A program made the translations under genes and the position numbers. Below are positions 17,887-26,706 of a stretch of DNA of 64,000 bases, in pieces. The stretch covers positions 4,898,001 to 4,962,000 of the forward strand of contig OZ240676.1 of NCBI GenBank assembly GCA_965198895.1, given 5' to 3'. Source of the DNA: LMUY01 sp965198895. Its GTDB lineage: Bacteria; Pseudomonadota; Alphaproteobacteria; Acetobacterales; Acetobacteraceae. The notes beneath the pieces were generated by a model. The model worked only from the letters and a program-made list of their open reading frames with translations, searched no databases and was not told the origin of the DNA. Within the stretch, counting starts at the first letter, position 1. Every line of letters starts with the position of its first letter.

Positions 17887-18893
17887 CGCGTGCGCAACCG
17901 TGGGTTCAGCGCCACCGTCGCGATATCGACCAGAAGGGTGATCAGCAGGACTCCGATGCAGTAGACGAGGGTCGCTGCCTGGATGACCGGAATATCGCCA
18001 CTGCGGACGGCTGTCACCATCAGATTGCCCAAGCCGGGCCAGCCGAAGATCACCTCGATCAGCAGGGTGCCGCCGAACATGAACCCGGCCTGGACACCCA
18101 CCAGGCTGAGCGTCGGCAGGGCGGCGTTGCGCAGGGCGTGCCGGGTCAGCACTTGCCATTCGGTCAGGCCGCGCAGGCGGGCGAGATGGATGAAATCCTC
18201 CACGATCACGCCCAGCAAGCTCGATCGCAGCACGCGTGCGATCAGCGGCGCCAGGGTGATGCCGAGGGCCAACCCGGGTAGGATGAGGTGGGCCAGCGCG
18301 TCCCCGAACGCACCGGGGCGGCCTGCGAGCAGGGTGTCGATCAGCATGAAGCCGGTGCGGGTTGGCACAGTCTCGTCCGGGTCGATCCGGCCGATGAAGG
18401 GCAGGGCGCGAAGCCACACGCCGAACAACAGGATGCCTGCGATGGCCCAAACGAATTCGGGAACGGAGACGAGGATGGACGTCAGTACGTCGCCCGCCAT
18501 TTCCCACCGTGTGCGGCGCACGGCGAACAGTACTAGCCCGGCCAGCAGCCCGATGACGATACCCAGCAGCAGCGCGGTCACGACCAGTTCGACGGTGGCC
18601 GGCAGCACGCTTGCCACCAGCGGCCCGACTTGGCGGCGCAGGTTGACGGACTGCCCGAACTCACCGCGGAGGAGACCCTGGACCCAGATCGCGTATTGCT
18701 CCGGGATCGGGCGGTCGAGGCCGAATTCATGCGTCAGGGCGAGGCGGTCGGCTTCGGTAGCTCCCGGCGGCAGCGACATGCCGACCGGGTCGATCGGCAG
18801 TTCGCGGAGCACGATGAAAACGAGCAGCGAGATCAACACCAGCATGAGGATGCCGGAGGCGAGGCGGAGTGCGACCGTGCGCAGCATCAGCAT
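17883..18893 (-). CDS. ABC transporter permease, DppB type
   Basis: 336 residues with six predicted helices. The N-terminal helix is followed by LPIDPVGMSLPPGAT and FGLDRPIPEQYAIW, and the EAA loop reads HLARLRGLTEWQVLTRHALR, all typical of DppB/OppB. It is the first gene of the ABC operon. The ATG at 18891-18893 has only a weak ribosome-binding site; a second ATG two codons downstream is equally possible. The 220 bases upstream (18894-19113) hold no gene that I can support and presumably carry the operon promoter, but I see no clear -35/-10 pair. Confidence 0.9.
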   Translation of the reverse strand: MLMLRTVALRLASGILMLVLISLLVFIVLRELPIDPVGMSLPPGATEADRLALTHEFGLDRPIPEQYAIWVQGLLRGEFGQSVNLRRQVGPLVASVLPATVELVVTALLLGIVIGLLAGLVLFAVRRTRWEMAGDVLTSILVSVPEFVWAIAGILLFGVWLRALPFIGRIDPDETVPTRTGFMLIDTLLAGRPGAFGDALAHLILPGLALGITLAPLIARVLRSSLLGVIVEDFIHLARLRGLTEWQVLTRHALRNAALPTLSLVGVQAGFMFGGTLLIEVIFGWPGLGNLMVTAVRSGDIPVIQAATLVYCIGVLLITLLVDIATVALNPRLRTR

Positions 18894-19113
18894 GCGGCAG
18901 GGCTTGTCCGGCTGAGATTGATGCTGCCGATTGCCGGGAACGTGGGTGCATGCATGGGCGCAAGCTAGTTATGCTGCATCGCCACGTAAACGGTCCGTGA
19001 GCGCAGTGGCTCATCCGAGCTATTCGGGCCCTAACGAAGCCTGTTGCGTCTAGCTGAGTCCGATCGGCGGCGTGGTCGCCCTCGTTGCATACAGCCGAGG
19101 GTGGAGGCTCCGC

Positions 19114-19440
19114 TCAGTATCCTATCGGCCCCGTGCTCGCCCGCAGGTTTGGGATGGGCGCGAGACTGAAGCCGGGTGGCAACCCCTGTGCCGGCAGGCC
19201 TGCTGGCGGCACTGCCTGCACCATCCCCGGCCCGCGGAGCAGATCGCATGCCCAACGCCATCCCGGTGTCCGGCCGCTCAGCACGCCGCCGCCATCGTGC
19301 CGGCAAACACAGCCACCCTGGCTGACTTGCCCATCCAAGCCGGCAGAGCACCGCGGCAAGAAGGGCTGCGCGGCAGCGGCTGCCGTCACGAGGCAGAGCG
19401 TCGCTGAAAGGGAGATGATGCTGGAGCCCATGGCGGCCAT
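19114..19440 (-). CDS. Small secreted cysteine-containing protein, unknown function
   Basis: 108 residues (105 from a second ATG at 19431). A clear Sec signal peptide, SIISLSATLCLVTAAAAAQ, is followed by a short mature part with four cysteines in CSAGLDGQVSQGGCVC and ACDLL, with GRTPGWRW between, then a proline/glycine-rich tail. The regular cysteine spacing and signal peptide argue for a real periplasmic or secreted protein with disulfides. No family recognised. The ribosome-binding site is weak at either start. It lies just downstream of tRNA-Gln on the same strand, about 37 bases apart, and could be read from its transcript or its own promoter. Confidence 0.55.
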   Translation of the reverse strand: MAAMGSSIISLSATLCLVTAAAAAQPFLPRCSAGLDGQVSQGGCVCRHDGGGVLSGRTPGWRWACDLLRGPGMVQAVPPAGLPAQGLPPGFSLAPIPNLRASTGPIGY

Positions 19441-19477
19441 CTTGCGAGCAAAAGATGACCGGACGGTAAATAGGACC

Positions 19478-19551
19478 TGGTTGGGGGACGTGGATTCGAA
19501 CCACGATAAGCAGAGTCAGAGTCTGCTGTCCTACCGTTAGACGATCCCCCA
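19478..19551 (-). tRNA. tRNA-Gln (anticodon CUG)
   Basis: On the minus strand the 74 bases fold as a cloverleaf: acceptor TGGGGGA pairs with TCCCCCA, the D arm is GTC..GAC, the anticodon stem GCAGA/TCTGC encloses loop CTCTGAC giving anticodon CTG, and the T arm GTGG-TTCGAAT-CCAC is canonical. The 3' CCA is encoded. It reads CAG glutamine codons. Confidence 0.95.
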
Positions 19552-19681
19552 TCCGGCAGCGGCGGGCTGATACCATCCGTCGCCTGCGGGCGCAATGCAT
19601 CGCCAATGCCCCACACAGGGCGACATCGTGATCCATCGAGCGACTACGTACGTAAAATGCTTTCTATTCGCCTCTAACGGG

Positions 19682-20725
19682 ATGACACTCGGCGAGATGC
19701 AACCGAGCCTCGCATACCCTGATCGGCGCTCCGGCGGCCCCGTGTTCGCGGCGGTCGACCTCGGCACCAACAATTGCCGTCTGTTGGTCGGCGCTCCCAC
19801 CGCCCACGGCTTCCGGGTGCTTGATAGTTATAGCAAGGTCGTGCGGCTGGGCGAGGGCCTGCAGGAGTCTGGTCAACTGAGCCAGCAGGCAATGGATCGG
19901 GCCATCGACGCGTTGCAGGCGTGTGCCGACCGGCTGGCACGACGGTCCACCTACGGGCTGCGGGCCATCGCCACCGAGGCCTGCCGCCGCGCCTCCAACG
20001 CCGGGCCGTTCCTCGAGCGGGTCGCCCAGCAGACCGGGCTGCAACTGGACGTGATCTCGACCCGGGAGGAGGCCAAGCTCGCCTTGGAAGGCTGCACCCC
20101 GTTGCTGGCGGGGGAGGCGCGGCGGGCGCTGCTGTTCGACATCGGCGGGGGGTCGACCGAGCTCGTATGGGTACGCCTGTCGCCCAGTCAGCGGCCGGAG
20201 CTGATCGGCACTTTGTCGATGCCCGTGGGCGTGGTCGGCTTGTCGGAGCGCTATGGCGGGCAGGCCTTCACCAACGATGGCTTCGCGGCCATGGTCGCCG
20301 ATGTCTCGACCCGGTTGGCCGCATTCGAGAAGGTACATTGCATCAGCGAGGAGATCCGGCGGGGTGCGGTGCAACTGCTGGGCACCAGCGGCACGGTGAC
20401 GACGCTTGCGGGGGAATTCCTGGCGCTGGATCGCTATCGGCGGTTCGCGGTTGACGGCCAGGTGCTGTCCCTCGCGGCGGCCCAGGGCGCTGTCTCGGCC
20501 CTGCGGTCGATGGGGCAGGCGCGGCTAGCGGCGCACCCGTGCGTCGGCGCGGAACGGGCCGACTTTGTGTTGCCGGGCTGCGCCATCTATACCGCGATCC
20601 ACACAATGTGGCCGGTTCCGCAGGTGACGGTGGCTGATCGTGGATTGCGGGAGGGCATGCTGCTGCGCCTGATCCGCGACGCCCGACGGCGCGCCGGCGA
20701 TCGGTCGGCGATGGAGCGCTCTTGA
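19682..20725 (+). CDS. ppx: Exopolyphosphatase / guanosine pentaphosphate phosphatase (Ppx/GppA)
   Basis: 347 residues. The two ASKHA-fold phosphate motifs are visible: DLGTNNCRLLV near residue 24 and FDIGGGSTELVW near residue 150, with STREEAKLA between them and LLGTSGTVTTLAG in the second half. It hydrolyses polyphosphate or pppGpp. I chose the ATG at 19682; one at 19697 is also possible, and the frame extends upstream to 19595 without family similarity. The stop overlaps the rlmE start in a TTGA arrangement, so the two are translationally coupled. Confidence 0.9.
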   Translation: MTLGEMQPSLAYPDRRSGGPVFAAVDLGTNNCRLLVGAPTAHGFRVLDSYSKVVRLGEGLQESGQLSQQAMDRAIDALQACADRLARRSTYGLRAIATEACRRASNAGPFLERVAQQTGLQLDVISTREEAKLALEGCTPLLAGEARRALLFDIGGGSTELVWVRLSPSQRPELIGTLSMPVGVVGLSERYGGQAFTNDGFAAMVADVSTRLAAFEKVHCISEEIRRGAVQLLGTSGTVTTLAGEFLALDRYRRFAVDGQVLSLAAAQGAVSALRSMGQARLAAHPCVGAERADFVLPGCAIYTAIHTMWPVPQVTVADRGLREGMLLRLIRDARRRAGDRSAMERS

Positions 20726-21411
20726 CGATAAAGAAGGGGCCCGGCGCCCCGCGTGGGCTGGACGTGTCGCTGAAGACGGCCAAGGGACGAACCACTGCCC
20801 AGCAGATGTGGCTCCGGCGCCAACTGAACGATCCGTACGTCGCAGCAGCGCGGGCGCAAGGCTGGCGCTCGCGGGCGGCCTTCAAGCTGATCGAACTGGA
20901 TGACCGCTACGGGCTGATCCAGAAGGGCTCGCGCATCATCGACCTGGGCGCGGCACCCGGCGGATGGAGCCAGGTGGCGGTCAAGCGGGGCGCCGGGCCG
21001 ATTGTGGGTGTGGACCTGCTGCCCGTCGAACCGGTAGCGGGCGCGCGTTTCCTGCAGGGCGACTTCAACGACTCGGACATGCCGGACCGGCTCCGTGCCG
21101 AACTGGGCGGGCCGGCCGACCTCGTCATGTCGGACATGGCGCCCAATACCACCGGGCATACCGCGACCGACCACATCCGCATCATCGCGCTGGCGGAGCT
21201 GGCGCTGGACTTCGCCCTGCACGTGTTGGCACCCGGGGGTAGTTTCGTCGCCAAAGTGCTTCAAGGCGGGGCGGAACGGCAGCTTCTGGACCCGATGAAG
21301 CTGGCCTTCAGCAGCGTCCGCCACGCCAAGCCACCGGCCAGCCGCAAGGATTCGAGCGAGATGTACGTCGTTGCCAAGGGGTTCCGCTTCTCGGTCGCAA
21401 CACGCCCGTAA
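20722..21411 (+). CDS. rlmE: 23S rRNA (uridine-2'-O) methyltransferase RlmE (FtsJ/RrmJ)
   Basis: 229 residues. The family core is visible: SRAAFKLIELD near residue 51, DLGAAPGGWSQVA (SAM motif I) near residue 74, DLVMSDMAPNTTG (motif IV) and FVAKVLQGG (motif with catalytic Lys), then KPPASRKDSSEMYVVAKGF at the end. It methylates U2552 of 23S rRNA late in 50S assembly. The start is a TTG at 20722 overlapping the ppx stop. A lysine/arginine-rich N-terminal extension precedes the core, as in other alphaproteobacterial RlmE. Confidence 0.95.
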   Translation: MTIKKGPGAPRGLDVSLKTAKGRTTAQQMWLRRQLNDPYVAAARAQGWRSRAAFKLIELDDRYGLIQKGSRIIDLGAAPGGWSQVAVKRGAGPIVGVDLLPVEPVAGARFLQGDFNDSDMPDRLRAELGGPADLVMSDMAPNTTGHTATDHIRIIALAELALDFALHVLAPGGSFVAKVLQGGAERQLLDPMKLAFSSVRHAKPPASRKDSSEMYVVAKGFRFSVATRP

Positions 21412-21479
21412 CTTGCACCGGCCCCCTGCGCGCCCTATGTCGGATCGCCAAGCGCGGAACCCCCGCTGGAGATCTCGCC

Positions 21480-22991
21480 ATGGCACCCGACACCACCCCG
21501 ATCGCGTCCGCCTCCATTCGAATGGACGCGGCGATCCAGGAGGCGCTCACCTTCGATGACGTGCTGGTGGTGCCGGCCTTTTCCGATGTGCTGCCCGCTG
21601 CGGCCGACACCAGCACCCGATTCACCCGCACGATCCGGCTGAACGTTCCGCTCGTCTCGTCCGCGATGGACACGGTGACGGAAGGGCCGATGGCAATCGC
21701 GATGGCCCAGCTCGGCGGCATCGGGGTGATCCACAAGAACCTCGACCCGGCGCAGCAGGCCGCCGCGGTGCGCCAGGTGAAAAAGTTCGAATCGGGCATG
21801 GTGGTCAACCCGCTCACCATCAATCCGGACCAGACGCTGGCCGAGGCGCGGGCGTTGATGTCCACCTACCGCATCAGCGGCGTGCCCGTGGTGGAGCGCG
21901 AAAGTGGCCGCCTGGTGGGCATCCTGACCAACCGTGACGTGCGGTTCGCGACCGACCCCGGCGTGCGGATTTACGAGCTGATGACGCGGGAGAACCTGAT
22001 CACGGTGCAATACGGCGTGCCGGCCGAGGAGGCCAAGCGGCTGCTGCACAAGAACCGGCTCGAGAAGCTGCTGGTGGTGGACGATGCGTATCGCTGCGTG
22101 GGTTTGATCACCGTCAAGGATATGGAGAAGGCGCAGGCGCATCCCCTGGCCAATAAGGACGAGTTGGGACGGTTGCGGGTCGCCGCCGCGATCGGGGTCG
22201 GGGAGGACGGGGCCATTCGGGCCCGCGCGCTGATCGATGCCGAGGTGGACGTGCTGGTGATCGACACGGCGCACGGTCACTCGGCGGGCGTGCTGGCGGC
22301 GGTGGGCCGGGTCAAGCAGATGTCGAATGGCGTGCAGGTAGTGGCGGGTAATGTGGCGACGCCGGAGGGTGCACTGGCGCTGATCAATGCCGGTGCGGAT
22401 GCGGTGAAGATCGGCATCGGTCCGGGCAGCATCTGCACCACCCGCGTGGTCGCGGGCGTTGGCGTGCCGCAATTCACCGCCGTGCTGGAAACCGCCGCCG
22501 CCTGCCGGGAGCAGGATACCCCCGCAATCGCCGATGGCGGGGTGCGGACCAGCGGCGACATCGTCAAGGCGATCGGCGCCGGGGCGGACGCGGTGATGGT
22601 CGGCAGCCTACTGGCTGGAACCGACGAGGCACCCGGAGAAGTGTTCCTTTATCAAGGTCGTAGCTATAAATCCTATCGCGGCATGGGAAGTATCGGCGCC
22701 ATGGCGCGCGGGTCGGCCGACCGCTATTTCCAGCAGGAGATCAAGGACACCCTCAAGCTCGTGCCTGAAGGGATTGAGGGCCGGGTCGGCTACAAGGGGC
22801 CGGTCTCGGCGGTGGTGCACCAGCTCGTCGGCGGTCTGCGGGCCGGCATGGGCTACACCGGAAGCAGCACGATCAACGAGTTGCAGTCCAAGACGCGGTT
22901 CCGCCGCATCACTGGCGCTGGCTTGCGGGAGAGCCACGTGCACGACGTCGCAATCACCCGTGAAGCGCCGAACTATCGTCAGGAAGGCTAG
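21480..22991 (+). CDS. guaB: Inosine-5'-monophosphate dehydrogenase (GuaB)
   Basis: 503 residues. The N-terminal TIM barrel half has LTFDDVLVVPAFSDVLP and SSAMDTVTE; two CBS domains follow at about residues 100-215 (VVNPLTINPDQTL, ENLITVQYGVPAEEA). The catalytic cysteine loop GPGSICTTR places Cys at about residue 319, and GMGSIGAM and GRVGYKGPV complete the active-site flap. It converts IMP to XMP in guanine nucleotide synthesis. The ATG at 21480 is preceded by GGAGA. Confidence 0.97.
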   Translation: MAPDTTPIASASIRMDAAIQEALTFDDVLVVPAFSDVLPAAADTSTRFTRTIRLNVPLVSSAMDTVTEGPMAIAMAQLGGIGVIHKNLDPAQQAAAVRQVKKFESGMVVNPLTINPDQTLAEARALMSTYRISGVPVVERESGRLVGILTNRDVRFATDPGVRIYELMTRENLITVQYGVPAEEAKRLLHKNRLEKLLVVDDAYRCVGLITVKDMEKAQAHPLANKDELGRLRVAAAIGVGEDGAIRARALIDAEVDVLVIDTAHGHSAGVLAAVGRVKQMSNGVQVVAGNVATPEGALALINAGADAVKIGIGPGSICTTRVVAGVGVPQFTAVLETAAACREQDTPAIADGGVRTSGDIVKAIGAGADAVMVGSLLAGTDEAPGEVFLYQGRSYKSYRGMGSIGAMARGSADRYFQQEIKDTLKLVPEGIEGRVGYKGPVSAVVHQLVGGLRAGMGYTGSSTINELQSKTRFRRITGAGLRESHVHDVAITREAPNYRQEG

Positions 22992-23012
22992 CATGGCGCC
23001 TGACCCGCTGAC

Positions 23013-24308
23013 GTGACACCCGCCGCAAGGCTTGCCGGCGCGATCGAGCTGCTGGTGGAAGTCGAGACCTTTCCCCGCCGCCCCGCCGACGCCGTCGCCA
23101 ACGATTTTTTCCGGGCCAGGCGCTTCATCGGGTCCGGTGACCGCCGCGCCGTGTCGGACCGTGCGTGGACCGTGTTGCGCACCCGCCGGCGGCTGAGTTG
23201 GTGGCTGGACCGCGCGGGAACCGCGCCAACCGCCCGCATGCTGGTAGCCGCCTCGCTCCTGCTCGAGGGCTGGACGGTCGCCGGGGTGAAGCAGAGTTAC
23301 TCCGGCGGCCAATACGGCCCGGCGCCCATGTTGGCCATGGAACTCGCCGCGGCGGAGCAACTGGCCGGCCACACACTCGATCACCCGGATATGCCTCCGG
23401 CGGTGCGCCTCGAGTTGCCAGACTGGCTGCTTCCCCATCTGGAGAGCCGGTTCGGCGACAGCCTGGAGCCCGAGATGCAGGCGATGGAGGGGGCGGCGCC
23501 GCTCGATCTGCGCGTCAACACCTTGCGCGGCACCCGCGACGAGGCGGCGGCGGCGTTGGCGGAGGAGGGGATCGCGACCGAACCGACGCCGATCTCGCCC
23601 TGGGGCTTGCGGATCGCGGGGCGGCGGCTGGTCACGTCGGGCAAGGCGTTCCTGTCGGGCCTGGTGGAAATCCAGGACGAGGGCAGCCAATTGGTCGCCG
23701 CCCTGGTCGGCGCCGGGCCGCATATGCGGGTGGCGGATTGGTGCGCCGGAGCAGGGGGCAAGACCTTGGCGTTGGCGATGGCGATGGGCAACCAGGGCCA
23801 CATCGTCGCCTGCGACGTGCACGACAAGCGGCTGGAGGGCGCCGTCCGCCGCCTGCGCCGGGCCGGGGTGCACAACGTGGAGCGGCACCTGATCGCGGCC
23901 GGCGACAAGTGGACCAAGCGCCGCGCCGGCACTTTCGATCGCGTGCTGGTGGACGCGCCCTGCACCGGGACCGGCACCTGGCGTCGTAATCCGGACGCCC
24001 GCGGACGGCTTCGCGAGCTCGACCTGCAGGAGTTGCTGCCAAAGCAAGCCGCCATCCTGGACGATGCCTCCCGGCTCGTGCGGGCTGGCGGACGGCTGGT
24101 TTTCGCGACATGCTCCCTTCTGCTCGAGGAGAATGAGGCGCAGGTGGACGCATTCCTTTCCCGCCATCCGGACTTCGCGGTGGTGCCGCTGGCGCAGGTC
24201 TGGACGGATGGCGAGCCGCCTTGCCGCGGACCGTACCTGTCGCTGACGCCGCGCAGCCACGGCACCGACGGCTTCTTCGGCGCCGTGCTGGAGCGGCGTG
24301 CGCCGTGA
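23013..24308 (+). CDS. RsmB/NOP2-family m5C RNA methyltransferase
   Basis: 431 residues. An N-terminal NusB-like RNA-binding region (residues 1 to about 150) precedes the SAM-dependent catalytic domain: VADWCAGAGGKTLALA (motif I), DAPCTGTGTWRRNPD (motif IV Cys) and FATCSLLLEEN (motif VI, with the nucleophilic Cys). Methylates cytosine C5 in 16S rRNA or tRNA; the exact target cannot be assigned. The start is a GTG at 23013, 21 bases after guaB. The stop overlaps the next gene's GTG start, so the two are coupled. Confidence 0.9.
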   Translation: MTPAARLAGAIELLVEVETFPRRPADAVANDFFRARRFIGSGDRRAVSDRAWTVLRTRRRLSWWLDRAGTAPTARMLVAASLLLEGWTVAGVKQSYSGGQYGPAPMLAMELAAAEQLAGHTLDHPDMPPAVRLELPDWLLPHLESRFGDSLEPEMQAMEGAAPLDLRVNTLRGTRDEAAAALAEEGIATEPTPISPWGLRIAGRRLVTSGKAFLSGLVEIQDEGSQLVAALVGAGPHMRVADWCAGAGGKTLALAMAMGNQGHIVACDVHDKRLEGAVRRLRRAGVHNVERHLIAAGDKWTKRRAGTFDRVLVDAPCTGTGTWRRNPDARGRLRELDLQELLPKQAAILDDASRLVRAGGRLVFATCSLLLEENEAQVDAFLSRHPDFAVVPLAQVWTDGEPPCRGPYLSLTPRSHGTDGFFGAVLERRAP

Positions 24309-24868
24309 TCGCGGTTCGCCGCGCCCGGCCATCCGACGCGCCATTGATCGGCGCAGTGCACGTGGCGGCCTGGCGAAGCGCCTATCCCGGGATCCTGCCC
24401 GAAACGTATCTCGCCGGTCTGTCGGTCACCCGGCAAGCCGCCTATTACGACCGGCAGATCCGGGCTGGCGGCGGGGTATATGTCGCGATCGCCTCGGGCC
24501 AGGACGTCCCGAGCGGCGTCGGTCCGCGTTTGGTGGGATACACGACGGTCGGGCTGAACGGCACCACCATGCCCGGGCTCATCCAGGCCGATGGCGAGAT
24601 TGAAACCCTCTATGTCCTGGACGATTGGCGCGATCGGGGCGTCGGGCGGCGCCTGATCCGAACCGGGGCCGCCCATCTCGCGGCGGCGGGGAGCCGGGCT
24701 GCGTTCCTTTGGGTGCTGCGCAGCAACCCGAGCCGTTGGTTCTATCAGCGCCTGGGCGGGCGGCCGGTAGCAGAAGCGGCCACGCGCGTCGCTGGCGTGG
24801 CGGTTCCCCAGGTGGCGTATGCGTGGGATCCGATCGAGCTGCTGATCGCGGCCTCACCCGCCGGTTGA
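24305..24868 (+). CDS. GNAT-family N-acetyltransferase
   Basis: 187 residues. The fold begins IAVRRARPSDAPLIGAVHVAAW and the acetyl-CoA loop is DDWRDRGVGRRLI near residue 115, followed by LRSNPSRWFYQRLGG, typical of the GNAT C-terminal strand-helix. It transfers an acetyl group to an amine; the substrate is unknown. The GTG start at 24305 overlaps the stop of the RNA methyltransferase gene by four bases (GTGA). Confidence 0.85.
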   Translation: MIAVRRARPSDAPLIGAVHVAAWRSAYPGILPETYLAGLSVTRQAAYYDRQIRAGGGVYVAIASGQDVPSGVGPRLVGYTTVGLNGTTMPGLIQADGEIETLYVLDDWRDRGVGRRLIRTGAAHLAAAGSRAAFLWVLRSNPSRWFYQRLGGRPVAEAATRVAGVAVPQVAYAWDPIELLIAASPAG

Positions 24869-24942
24869 ATGGGCGGCTGGCCCTAACCGCTTATTCAGTT
24901 CTCTTCACGTAACTTGCCCTTGAAGAACTCAGGGTCGGTCCG

Positions 24943-26706
24943 TTGCTCACCGAAATATCCCATTGGCTGCTCGATCCTTCGGGGCTGACCCCGCACGGCT
25001 TCTGTTTGTTGTGGGAGCCAGGATTGATCTGGCTTCACGCGGGGTCGGACCTGGGCATCGGGCTGGCGTATTTTTCCATTCCGGTCGCGCTGATCGTAAT
25101 CATCCATCGCCGGCCGGACGTGGTGTTCCGGCCCGTGTTCGGCCTGTTCGCTGCCTTCATCCTCCTGTGCGGCGCGGGGCATTTCGTCGACGTGCTGACG
25201 CTCTGGGTCCCTGCCTACGGTATTTCGGGCCTCGTCAAGGGGCTGACCGCGATCGTCTCGATCCTGACGGCAGGCATGGTCTGGTGGCTCATGCCCGAGG
25301 CCTTGGCGCTGCCCTCGCCCGCCCAGCTTCGCAAGGCCAATTCCGACCTGTACGATGTGCAGCAGGCCAAAATCCGCATGGCCGAGATCGCCAACGATGC
25401 GTCGGAGGCCCGGGATGCGCTGGCGCTGGAGTTGTCGCGCCGAATCGCGAGTGAGATCGCCCTCGCTGAGACCAATGTCGGCCTCGACCGCCTGACGCAG
25501 CATCTGGCGAGCGCGAGGGACCGGGCGGAGCAGGCGAACCGGGCCAAGTCACGCTTCCTGGCCGCGATGAGCCATGAACTCCGCACGCCGCTGCACGGAA
25601 TCCTGGGCTACTCGCAACTGCTGCGCAGTGAAGGCGGCCTCAACGCCGTGCAACTCGGCCGGGTCGACGCGATGCTGGAGACAGGCAAGCATCTGCTGGA
25701 GATGATCACCTGCGTGCTGGACGTCTCGGAGATCGAGGCCGAGCAGGTCGAATTGCGGCCGATCGAGGTCGATGTATACGCGATCGGAGCGGCCTGCCTC
25801 GACTTGGTGCGCCCGATGGCGGACGCGAAACGCCTACGCCTGAGCATCGCCATCCAGCCTGGGCACGCCGGCACCATCCTGGTCGCCGATCCGACCCGGC
25901 TGCGTCAGATCCTGCTCAACCTGCTGGGCAACGCCACCAAGTTCACCCAGCAAGGCTCGGTCGAGCTTCGGGTCTCTGCCAACGAGCCGAGTTCGACGAT
26001 GCTGATCGAGGTCGCGGATACCGGTCCCGGGATCACCGGTGAGCAGCGCTTGTCGCTGTTCCAGGACTACAAGCGGCTCGACACCGATGGCAGCCGCTTG
26101 GTGGAGGGCTCCGGGCTCGGCCTTGCGCTCTCGTCACAACTGGCCGGGTTGATGGGAGGGCGGCTGGACTATTCCGACAACCCCGGGGGTGGCAGCATCT
26201 TCTGGCTGGAATTGCCGTCGACTTTGGCAACCACGGCGCCCGCACCATCGCGCGCCGATGCCGTTGCGCCGGCCGAAGCCCAGCCCGGCGCCGTCCTGTC
26301 GGTGCTGGTGGTCGACGATGTCACCATGAACTGCGACATCGCCGCGTCCTTCTTGCGCTCGGCAGGCTACCTCGTCACCTCGGTCGAGAGTGGCGCCGAA
26401 GCGGTGGCGACCGCCGCGAGTGGCACGTTCGATGCCATCTTCATGGATGTGCGGATGCCCGGGATGGATGGTCTGGAGGCGACTCGCCGCATCCGGGCGG
26501 CCGAGGCTCCGGGTCAGCACGTGCCGATCATCGCGCTGACGGCGCAGGCTTTCACGGAGCAGGTGGCCGAGTGCCGCGCCGCGGGCATGGATACGCACCT
26601 GGCCAAGCCATACACGCCTGACAGTCTGATGGCGGCCTTGCTGAATGCCATCACGGGTTGCAGCGACACCGAGGCGACTATGGCGATGGCGGACCATGCG
26701 GAATGA
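24943..26706 (+). CDS. Hybrid histidine kinase with an ethylene-receptor (ETR1)-like sensor domain
   Basis: 587 residues. Residues 30-120 form three or four membrane helices with SDLGIGLAYFSIP and FILLCGAGH; Asp36, Tyr43, Ile73, Cys76 and His80 match ETR1 Asp25, Tyr32, Ile62, Cys65 and His69 with the same spacing. A coiled coil (about 125-200) leads to a HisKA domain (MSHELRTPLHGI, His211), an HATPase domain (NLLGNATKF about 326-334, DTGPGI 359-364, GSGLGLAL 389-396) and a receiver domain with Asp458/459, phospho-acceptor Asp502 and Lys555. The order matches plant and cyanobacterial ethylene receptors, apart from the missing GAF domain. The start is a TTG at 24943. The 3' end overlaps the convergent TetR gene by 29 bases. 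Confidence 0.85.
   Translation: MLTEISHWLLDPSGLTPHGFCLLWEPGLIWLHAGSDLGIGLAYFSIPVALIVIIHRRPDVVFRPVFGLFAAFILLCGAGHFVDVLTLWVPAYGISGLVKGLTAIVSILTAGMVWWLMPEALALPSPAQLRKANSDLYDVQQAKIRMAEIANDASEARDALALELSRRIASEIALAETNVGLDRLTQHLASARDRAEQANRAKSRFLAAMSHELRTPLHGILGYSQLLRSEGGLNAVQLGRVDAMLETGKHLLEMITCVLDVSEIEAEQVELRPIEVDVYAIGAACLDLVRPMADAKRLRLSIAIQPGHAGTILVADPTRLRQILLNLLGNATKFTQQGSVELRVSANEPSSTMLIEVADTGPGITGEQRLSLFQDYKRLDTDGSRLVEGSGLGLALSSQLAGLMGGRLDYSDNPGGGSIFWLELPSTLATTAPAPSRADAVAPAEAQPGAVLSVLVVDDVTMNCDIAASFLRSAGYLVTSVESGAEAVATAASGTFDAIFMDVRMPGMDGLEATRRIRAAEAPGQHVPIIALTAQAFTEQVAECRAAGMDTHLAKPYTPDSLMAALLNAITGCSDTEATMAMADHAE

Noticed and set aside
18894..19113. A gene between the ABC operon and the small secreted protein
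   Set aside because: No frame has a start, a signal or a recognisable motif; it is probably promoter DNA.
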